A stretch of 7,120 nucleotides of DNA from Bacteroides sp. GTDB lineage: Bacteria > Bacteroidota > Bacteroidia > Bacteroidales > Bacteroidaceae. The stretch is taken from positions 1-7,120 of the forward strand of contig DXOJ01000601.1 of the NCBI GenBank assembly GCA_019412865.1, read 5' to 3'. Below the pieces are notes generated by a model. The model was not told the DNA's origin. It searched no databases and saw nothing but the letters and a program-made list of their open reading frames with translations. A program made the translations under genes and the position numbers. Positions 1-7,120 of this stretch are shown here, piece after piece (position 1 is the first letter of the stretch; every line of letters starts with the position of its first letter).

Positions 1-31
1 GTTTATTCTACTATGTAATTAACGTAAAATT

Positions 32-2134
32 TTATTTAGACGGAGCTTTCTTCACCCATTTGTCCAACCATTCAAAGAATGTGCGTTGCCATAGAACCCC
101 ATTCTGTGGCTTCAATACCCAGTGGTTTTCATCCGGATAAATCAGCAGCTCTGCAGGAACACCACGCATCACGGCAGCATCAAAAGCAGCCATAGCCTGA
201 TTAGCCAGGATACGGTAGTCTTTTTCTCCATGGATACAGAGAATAGGAGTATCCCATTTCTCTACGAATAGGTGAGGAGAGTTGGCAAACGTACGCTGTG
301 CCACCGGATTCTGTTTTTCCCAGTATGCGCCTCCCATATCCCAGTTGGCAAACCATTTTTCTTCAGTTTCCAGATATTGCATTTCCATGTTGAAGATACC
401 ATCATGAGCAATGAACGCTTTGAACCGTTTGTCGTGATGTCCGGCCAACCAATATACGGAGAATCCTCCGAAGCTGGCACCTACGCATCCCAGACGATCT
501 TTGTCCACATACGGCTCTTTTGCCATTTCATCGATAGCAGTGAAATAATCTTTCATACACTGGCCACCGTAGTCACCACTGATCTGTTCGTTCCATTCCA
601 TACCAAATCCCGGCAAGCCGCGACGATTCGGAGCAACAATGATATAATCATTGGCTGCCATAATCTGGAAGTTCCAGCGATAAGACCAGAACTGGCTTAC
701 CGGACTTTGCGGACCTCCTTCACAGAACAGCAAAGTCGGATATTTCTTGTTCGGATCAAACTGCGGAGGATAGATTACCCATGTCAACATCTGTTTGCCA
801 TCTGTTGTTTTCATCCAGCGACCTTCCACTTTACCCATTTCCAACTGGTCGTAGATCTGCTTGTTTTCCTGCGTCAGTTGAGTAGTAGAGCCATCCAGTG
901 TCACTGTATAAATCTCATCACCCATGCTCATAGAATGACGTTTGGCGATCAGTTTATCCCCGAAAAGAGCTACACCTTCATAATCGTACATTCCTGAAGT
1001 GATTGCCTTTACCGAATCATTGGCCAAATCCAGCGCATAAATCTGCGATTCTCCGTGCCATACACCGGTGAAATAAATCATCTTTGCATCTGCTCTCCAG
1101 ACAAAAGCGTCTACATTCGATTCGAATGCCTTGCTCACAAAACGTTTCTCTCCGGTTTCCAGGTTCATGATGAACAAACGGTTTAAGTCGGCTTCGTAAC
1201 CGTCACGTTCCATACTCTGCCAGGCGATATACTTGCCGTCCGGAGAGTATTGCGGATTGGTATCGTACCCTTTGTTTTCTTCCGTGATATTTTCCGTTTT
1301 TTGGGTGTTCAGGTCATAAACGTAAATATCAGAGTTGGTAGAAATCGCATATTCCAGTCCTGTCTTTTTACGGCAAGTGTAAGCCACTTTGTCCGAAGTC
1401 ATATTCCAGGCAAGTTGCTCAATGCCACCCCAAGGCTTCATCGGACTTTCATACGGTTCGTCGTTCAGAATATCCACGATATTGGAAATGCCGTTACCAT
1501 CAAAGTCGGCAACAAAAGGATGCGGAGCGGTTGTCACCCATTCATCCCAATGTTTGTACATCAGGTCGGTAACGATGATACCGGTAGCTTTCGGCAGGTC
1601 CGGATACTTATCAGCAGTGCTTTCTTTCGTCTTTACTTGTGAAATAAACAGCAGTTTTTTGCCATCCGGTGAGATGGAATATCCTTCAATATCTCCGTCG
1701 TAGTTGGTCAGCTGCTTGCGCCCGCTACCATCCGGATTCATTTCATAAAGCTGGCTGCTTCCGTTGTCATTACTTAAGAATGCCAGTTTGGTGCCTCCCT
1801 TAATCCAAGTCACCTCATTTTCCTGATACGGGGTATGAGTGATTTGTTGATTTTCGCTTCCATCTGCGTTCATTACGAAAACTTCGCGGTTACTTTTGTT
1901 TTCCGGTACGCTGTAATACGCTACCGTATACGCAATTTTCTTTCCGTCGGGCGATACGGCGAATCCGCCGATACGTCCCATAGCCCAAAGTGCTTCGGGA
2001 GTCATGCGCTTCCCTTCGATCTTAATATCCGATTTCTCGATAAGCACCTGATCTGTCTTGCCTGCGTCTTTGGTTCCTCCGCAGGCAGCTAACAACATTG
2101 CCGCCGACATCATAATTAAATTAGCTTGTCTCAT
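32..2134 (-). CDS. S9-family serine peptidase lipoprotein, DPP5/prolyl-oligopeptidase-like
   Basis: This encodes a 700-residue exported peptidase that probably releases dipeptides from the N-termini of oligopeptides in the cell envelope. The N-terminus is a short lipoprotein signal (Arg2, hydrophobic core, lipobox LAAC with lipidated Cys18). Residues about 45-420 form a beta-propeller with TolB/PD40-like motifs (SPDG at 61, 155 and 297; MNxDG at 88 and 132). Residues about 430-700 are an alpha/beta-hydrolase domain with GGP at 474-476, RRG at 504-506 and the nucleophile motif GASFGG, giving Ser554; Asp639 (HGEKD) and His671 (DENHW) complete the triad. All catalytic residues are intact and the length fits bacterial DPP5-type S9C enzymes. 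No acidic cluster follows Cys18, so I infer a periplasm-facing anchor. Residues 210-221 form an EF-hand-like loop. The ATG start gives a complete signal peptide. The exact substrate class within S9 is not certain. Confidence 0.93.
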   Translation of the reverse strand: MRQANLIMMSAAMLLAACGGTKDAGKTDQVLIEKSDIKIEGKRMTPEALWAMGRIGGFAVSPDGKKIAYTVAYYSVPENKSNREVFVMNADGSENQQITHTPYQENEVTWIKGGTKLAFLSNDNGSSQLYEMNPDGSGRKQLTNYDGDIEGYSISPDGKKLLFISQVKTKESTADKYPDLPKATGIIVTDLMYKHWDEWVTTAPHPFVADFDGNGISNIVDILNDEPYESPMKPWGGIEQLAWNMTSDKVAYTCRKKTGLEYAISTNSDIYVYDLNTQKTENITEENKGYDTNPQYSPDGKYIAWQSMERDGYEADLNRLFIMNLETGEKRFVSKAFESNVDAFVWRADAKMIYFTGVWHGESQIYALDLANDSVKAITSGMYDYEGVALFGDKLIAKRHSMSMGDEIYTVTLDGSTTQLTQENKQIYDQLEMGKVEGRWMKTTDGKQMLTWVIYPPQFDPNKKYPTLLFCEGGPQSPVSQFWSYRWNFQIMAANDYIIVAPNRRGLPGFGMEWNEQISGDYGGQCMKDYFTAIDEMAKEPYVDKDRLGCVGASFGGFSVYWLAGHHDKRFKAFIAHDGIFNMEMQYLETEEKWFANWDMGGAYWEKQNPVAQRTFANSPHLFVEKWDTPILCIHGEKDYRILANQAMAAFDAAVMRGVPAELLIYPDENHWVLKPQNGVLWQRTFFEWLDKWVKKAPSK

Positions 2135-2161
2135 ATATTTTATAAAATGTTTATTTTCTTG

Positions 2162-2169
2162 CGAAGATA
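2162..2169 (-). promoter_or_regulatory. Candidate Bacteroides-type -7 promoter element for the S9 peptidase gene
   Basis: On the minus strand this reads TATCTTCG, one mismatch from the Bacteroides sigma-ABfr -7 consensus TAnnTTTG. It lies between the MATE stop codon (2183) and the peptidase ATG (2134), so a transcript starting a few bases downstream would have a leader of roughly 20 nt. There is no TTTG about 20 bases upstream to serve as the -33 box, so the call rests on one short element in an AT-rich gap. Co-transcription with the MATE gene is the alternative. Confidence 0.35.
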
Positions 2170-2182
2170 ATGAAAAAAGGAT

Positions 2183-3514
2183 TTAAATCTGCTTTTTCTG
2201 CCAGTTTCCTTTCTTCATATACCAGTAGCAGAACATCAGCGTGAAAATACCATATACGCATTCCGTTGTCCAGGCAAATGCGACGTCCATCCGCAGGTAC
2301 ATGATGAAATATGCAGAGTATGTGACGTAGATAGCCAATACACAAAGTTCCATAGCCAGTGCAGTCCGCGTATTCCCTGTACCTGATACCGATTGGAAAT
2401 AAACATTGGCAGGCACCAGTACCAGATAGGCAGAACACAATACCCACAGTGAAGGCACGGATGCTGCTCTCAAATCCGGCATATCTGTATAAATACGTAG
2501 GATCAGATCCGGAAATAGACAGAAGAATATCAGAATTGGCAATACAAATATATATCCAATGCGAATGTGCTGCCTGATAGTACCCCGTACACAATCCTGT
2601 TCACCTGCACCGATCAGATTGCTGACCAATGAACCACAGGTGGATGCAAATGCCATTGCAATCATAAACGGGATTCCTGACACGTTTCGGATAATGTTCG
2701 CGATTGCCAAAGAGCGCTCTCCCAAATGTTCCACAAATAGAAAGAACATAAACCAGGTAGACAAAGAAACAAAGTTCTGAATCATTGTCCACACAGAAAC
2801 ATTCAGTATTCGTTTCAGTGTTTTCCCTTGGAACTTAGGCAGTATATTCAATGCATACTTCCTGCAGTCAATCCGTTTCCAGGTATAGATAATAAAGAAA
2901 ATCACCGATACCATTTCAGCCAGCGAAGAGCCGATAGCAGCACCGGCAATTCCCAATTGCGGGAAACCGAATTTTCCGAAAATCAGGATATAATTGAATA
3001 CCACATTCGAAAGTACCATCACAATAGAGTTCAAAGTCAGCGTCTTGGTCTGCGTCGTACCTACAAAGAAGGCGCGGAACATCACCATGACAAAAGAGAA
3101 GAAGAACCCGTACACACGCCAATGAATATAACTCTCGGCTGCATCGTAAATGTGAGGAGACGAAATGATATTCTTGAGGATATATGGTGAGAATACGATG
3201 GAGAACGTGAATAAAATCACTGCCATGGCAAGCAGGAAATATATGCCCTGATAAAAAATGGGTCCGATTTCCTTGTAGTTTCCTTCTCCATTGCGACGCG
3301 CAATTAATATCTGGGCACCGATGCTGAAACCGAATGCCATCATGAAAATGGCAAGGTAATATACACCTGCAATGGCGGAAGCACCTAATTCGATTTCTCC
3401 GACACGTCCCAGAAAAGCAGTGTCCGTCATACCAATCATCTGTTCCATAATCAGACTGATTAGAATAGGGTAGGAGATTGTCCAGATTTGTTTATAAGAA
3501 TATTTAGTTTTCAT
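2183..3514 (-). CDS. MATE-family multidrug/solute efflux transporter
   Basis: This encodes a 443-residue inner-membrane protein of the MatE family, expected to export drugs or metabolites in exchange for H+ or Na+. The length and the run of about 12 hydrophobic segments fit the family. Two homologous lobes are visible. The first starts with the TM1 signature around residues 27-40 (IGMTDTAFLGRVG) and has the TM5-TM6 block around 166-200, with NVVFNYILIFG followed by GIAGAAIGSS. The second has SLVSNLIGAGEQ at 295-306 and SGTGNT at 377-382. Asp31 in TM1 matches a conserved acidic position. Asn174 and Pro368 stand where some characterised members have Asp. It follows the yidC terminator closely and precedes the peptidase gene by 48 bp. 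The leader has no Shine-Dalgarno motif, only A-rich sequence ending AAAATAAG. BexA of Bacteroides thetaiotaomicron is a characterised MATE pump from this group, but I cannot show this is that paralogue. The substrate is unknown. Confidence 0.93.
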   Translation of the reverse strand: MKTKYSYKQIWTISYPILISLIMEQMIGMTDTAFLGRVGEIELGASAIAGVYYLAIFMMAFGFSIGAQILIARRNGEGNYKEIGPIFYQGIYFLLAMAVILFTFSIVFSPYILKNIISSPHIYDAAESYIHWRVYGFFFSFVMVMFRAFFVGTTQTKTLTLNSIVMVLSNVVFNYILIFGKFGFPQLGIAGAAIGSSLAEMVSVIFFIIYTWKRIDCRKYALNILPKFQGKTLKRILNVSVWTMIQNFVSLSTWFMFFLFVEHLGERSLAIANIIRNVSGIPFMIAMAFASTCGSLVSNLIGAGEQDCVRGTIRQHIRIGYIFVLPILIFFCLFPDLILRIYTDMPDLRAASVPSLWVLCSAYLVLVPANVYFQSVSGTGNTRTALAMELCVLAIYVTYSAYFIMYLRMDVAFAWTTECVYGIFTLMFCYWYMKKGNWQKKQI

Positions 3515-3527
3515 CTTATTTTATTTT

Positions 3528-3574
3528 TTAGAGAAAGAAAGCCGGGCAACCAAAATAGGATGTCCGGCTTTCTT
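3528..3574 (-). terminator. Intrinsic terminator downstream of yidC
   Basis: Bases 3561-3574 and 3535-3548 form a 14-bp stem with one G-U pair. The outer 11 bp (AAGAAAGCCGG with CCGGCTTTCTT) are perfect and the loop is 12 bases (3549-3560). In the minus-strand transcript the stem begins 24 bases after the yidC stop codon and its 3' arm runs into the pyrimidine/U-rich stretch CTTTCTTTCTCT. That is the normal form of a rho-independent terminator and marks the end of the pyrG-yidC unit. The stem is symmetrical, but no plus-strand gene approaches it, so only the minus strand is relevant. Confidence 0.85.
3550..3557 (-). promoter_or_regulatory. Possible -7 promoter element for the MATE gene, in the terminator loop
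   Basis: On the minus strand this reads TATTTTGG, one mismatch from TAnnTTTG. It falls entirely within the 12-base loop of the yidC terminator. A start site about 7 bases downstream would lie in the 3' arm of the hairpin, about 30 bases before the MATE ATG, so that RNA could not form the hairpin. No TTTG is found at the -33 distance. The element is short and AT-rich, so a chance match is quite possible. Confidence 0.22.
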
Positions 3575-3598
3575 AGAATATGATTCAGGAATTACTCC

Positions 3599-5452
3599 TT
3601 ATTTTTTATTCTGTCTTTGCTGCTGCAATTGCTCTTGTTGCTTTTGCATCGCCTCCAGGCGAGCAGCAAATCCGGTCTTTTTCATTTGTTTCGGGTCTTT
3701 CTTTTTCGCTTCAAGAATAGCCAACAATTTAGTTTCGTCAGTCGTTCTACGAAGCAGAATCATAGTACCCACACTAATCAGCGTTGACACGAAGTAGTAA
3801 TAGTTCAAACCTGACGGATAATCGTTCAAGACGAACAAGAACATAATCGGCATCAGATACATCATCCATTTCATAGCCGCCATTTGTGGCTGCGCTCCGG
3901 TATCCTGCATAGACATTGTATACTTTGTGTTCAGAATATTGGTTACTGTCATCAGCAAGCAGAACAAGCTAAGGTGATTGCCAAGGAACGGGATATGGAA
4001 CGGGAATGTGATGATAGCGTCATAAGTAGAAAGGTCGTCCGCCCACAAGAAACTCTGTTGACGCAGTTCGATAGCACTCGGCACGAACATAAACAAAGCC
4101 ATCAGGATAGGGAACTGCAATAACATCGGCAGACAGCCACCCATCGGACTTACCCCGTACTGGCTGTAAAGGCCCATCACCTCCTGCTGTTTCTTCATTG
4201 CATCTTCCTGTTTCGGATATTTCTTGTTGATTTCGTCAATTTTCGGTTTCAATACACGCATCTTGGCAGAAGACATGTACGTTTTCCAGGTAGCCGGATA
4301 AACCAGCACTTTCACCATAATAGTCAGAATCAACAGAACGATACCCATACTTAATCCCCAGCCGGACAACCAGTCGAATACGTTGATCGTGATAAACTGG
4401 TTAATCCAGCGAATCAGCGGCCAACCCAGGTAAACCAGTCGGTGAAGCTCCCATTTCTCGTCACGTCCTTTATCCAGCGCCTTCAACGTCTTGAAGTGGT
4501 TCGGACCGAAGTAGAAGTACATCTCTGTCGGTTCCTTGCCTGACGGATCAAAGAAAGTATTCATTTCAGCAGAATAATCTTTGATATATCCGCTTCCCTG
4601 TTGTTCCATTTTTGACTTAACGGAAACCTTGTCGAAATCCTGTTCAGCGATAAATACAGACGAGAAGAACTGATTCTTGAAAGCTACCCAATCAATGCGT
4701 CCCGGCAAATCCTGACTGTCATCTTTGGCAGCAGACAAGTTGTCTACATTGTCACCTGTTACTTTATAAGTCAGTTCCGACAGACGATTCTCATAAGTGA
4801 ATCCTTTTTCCAGTTGGCGGGCACGTTGTGACCAGTCGATGTCCACATACTTAGTACTAGCCAACTTGTCTTCCATGCCTGTCGCTTTGATTTCAAAGTT
4901 CATCAGGTAGCTATCCGGTTTCAGCGTATAGATGAAATCGATATAGCTTGCGCTATCTGCAGCCAGACGCATTGTAACACTACTGTCCGTCTTGTTCACA
5001 GCTTCAAAGAAATAATCTTTGGTCTGGATGGCTCCTGCCTTGTTGTAAAAGTTGAAGTTCATCGAAGCATCGTCACCGTCGAACAACATGACCGGCGTCT
5101 TTTTGTCTTGTGCCATATAATCTTTCAGCATGGCTGAATAGACACGTCCGCCTTTGGTTGTGAAAGTGATTTCCGCTACATTATTCTGGATGCTGATTTT
5201 AGAGTCGGTTCCATGCAAGGCATTGAAAAACAAAGCAGAAGAATCGGCAGCCGATGCCACCTCTTTTTGACTGTTAGCCAGTGCAGCTTCCGTTTTAGCC
5301 TTCAACGCTTCCTCCTGCTGCTGTACCACGGCAATAGAATCGTAGTATTTTTTTTGCGCAGCTATCTGTTCCTCGCTTGGACGGCTCAAAAAACTGAATC
5401 CTACCAATAATATACCTATCAGAACGAGACCTGTGATGGTGTTTTTATCCAT
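3599..5452 (-). CDS. yidC: Membrane protein insertase YidC
   Basis: This is the 617-residue inner-membrane insertase (YidC/Oxa1/Alb3 family) that inserts and folds membrane proteins, alone or with SecYEG. It has an N-terminal TM1 at about 5-22 and a Glu/Gln/Ala-rich helical, possibly coiled-coil, linker at 26-72. A periplasmic beta-type domain spans about 80-335 and the conserved five-helix core about 340-570. Core landmarks are [15 protein letters not shown] (384-398), the cytoplasmic hairpin [13 protein letters not shown] (401-413), [16 protein letters not shown] (435-450) and [13 protein letters not shown] (544-556). The hydrophilic-groove charge is Lys381, aligning with Arg366 of E. coli YidC. 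A Lys/Gln-rich tail (about 570-617) makes it longer than the E. coli protein (548 residues). It lies 58 bp after pyrG with no terminator between them and is followed by a strong terminator. The ATG is preceded by A-rich sequence, without Shine-Dalgarno pairing. Confidence 0.98.
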   Translation of the reverse strand: MDKNTITGLVLIGILLVGFSFLSRPSEEQIAAQKKYYDSIAVVQQQEEALKAKTEAALANSQKEVASAADSSALFFNALHGTDSKISIQNNVAEITFTTKGGRVYSAMLKDYMAQDKKTPVMLFDGDDASMNFNFYNKAGAIQTKDYFFEAVNKTDSSVTMRLAADSASYIDFIYTLKPDSYLMNFEIKATGMEDKLASTKYVDIDWSQRARQLEKGFTYENRLSELTYKVTGDNVDNLSAAKDDSQDLPGRIDWVAFKNQFFSSVFIAEQDFDKVSVKSKMEQQGSGYIKDYSAEMNTFFDPSGKEPTEMYFYFGPNHFKTLKALDKGRDEKWELHRLVYLGWPLIRWINQFITINVFDWLSGWGLSMGIVLLILTIMVKVLVYPATWKTYMSSAKMRVLKPKIDEINKKYPKQEDAMKKQQEVMGLYSQYGVSPMGGCLPMLLQFPILMALFMFVPSAIELRQQSFLWADDLSTYDAIITFPFHIPFLGNHLSLFCLLMTVTNILNTKYTMSMQDTGAQPQMAAMKWMMYLMPIMFLFVLNDYPSGLNYYYFVSTLISVGTMILLRRTTDETKLLAILEAKKKDPKQMKKTGFAARLEAMQKQQEQLQQQRQNKK

Positions 5453-5510
5453 TCTTATTTTAATTACAAATTATATAAATTACAAACTACCGGTTGTTTA
5501 CCACGTATCG
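5453..5510 (-). other. AT-rich pyrG-yidC intergenic gap with a 16-bp-spaced direct repeat
   Basis: The 58 bases between the pyrG stop and the yidC ATG contain AATTACAAA twice in direct orientation (5462-5470 and 5478-5486), exactly 16 bp apart. On the minus strand this gives two TTTGTAATT units. No stable hairpin with a U-tract and no good TAnnTTTG/-33 pair is present. The gap therefore looks like a spacer within an operon; the repeat may be chance in AT-rich DNA. Confidence 0.35.

Positions 5511-7120
<1,610 letters not shown>

Noticed and set aside
1..31. Possible terminator after the peptidase gene
   Set aside because: Only AT-rich sequence is visible here and no stem can be drawn; any terminator lies beyond the left edge.
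272..997. Open frame of 241 codons on the plus strand, antisense to the peptidase gene
   Set aside because: It lies wholly opposite the catalytic half of a well-conserved S9 peptidase, its translation resembles no family I recognise, and it has no leader or neighbour on that strand. It is an antisense shadow.
2151..2594. Open frame of 147 codons on the minus strand overlapping the 3' end of the MATE gene in another frame
   Set aside because: The MATE frame is intact through this region with conserved second-lobe motifs, and the alternative translation is Cys/Tyr/Ile-rich without domain signs. It is an out-of-frame shadow.
3602..3660. CAG/CAA-like repeat at the 3' end of yidC as a possible phase-variable microsatellite
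   Set aside because: The Gln-rich tail uses mixed CAA and CAG codons interrupted by Lys, Glu, Leu and Arg codons, so there is no pure repeat tract prone to slippage.
5484..5499. Near-palindrome AAACTACCGGTTGTTT between pyrG and yidC, considered as a terminator or operator
   Set aside because: It has no loop, only a 6-bp core (ACCGGT) with flanking mismatches, and no U-tract follows, so it cannot act as an intrinsic terminator. As an operator it has no support beyond symmetry.

Overview
The window looks like an ordinary chromosomal segment from a member of the Bacteroidales, most likely Bacteroides or a close relative. This rests on several things: protein sequences of Bacteroidetes type (YidC with a long periplasmic domain and a Lys/Gln-rich tail), A/T-rich gene leaders with no Shine-Dalgarno motif, a candidate -7 element resembling the Bacteroides TAnnTTTG box, and pyrG next to yidC, which I recall as a common Bacteroidetes arrangement. 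The genus is inferred; no database search was possible.

All four genes lie on the minus strand and nearly fill the window. In order of transcription they are: pyrG (CTP synthase, 5' end cut off by the right edge, 5511-7120); yidC (membrane protein insertase, 3599-5452) after a 58-bp gap with no terminator; a strong intrinsic terminator (3528-3574); a MATE-family multidrug/solute exporter (2183-3514); and, after a 48-bp gap, an S9-family (DPP5/prolyl-oligopeptidase-like) lipoprotein peptidase (32-2134). No plus-strand gene, RNA gene, mobile element, CRISPR array or long repeat is supported. The 31 bases left of the peptidase stop hold nothing recognisable.

The layout suggests two transcription units. 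pyrG and yidC are housekeeping genes (CTP for nucleic acids and phospholipids; insertion of inner-membrane proteins) and probably share a transcript that ends at the hairpin. The MATE gene begins only 20 bases after that hairpin, so its promoter must overlap the terminator or it must be expressed by read-through. The peptidase has a plausible promoter just after the MATE stop codon but could also be co-transcribed.

I see no undescribed multi-gene system. The points worth a second look are small: a promoter-like box exactly in the terminator loop, a perfect EF-hand-type calcium loop inside the peptidase's propeller domain, Lys instead of Arg in the YidC hydrophilic groove, and replacement of acidic residues in the MATE protein.
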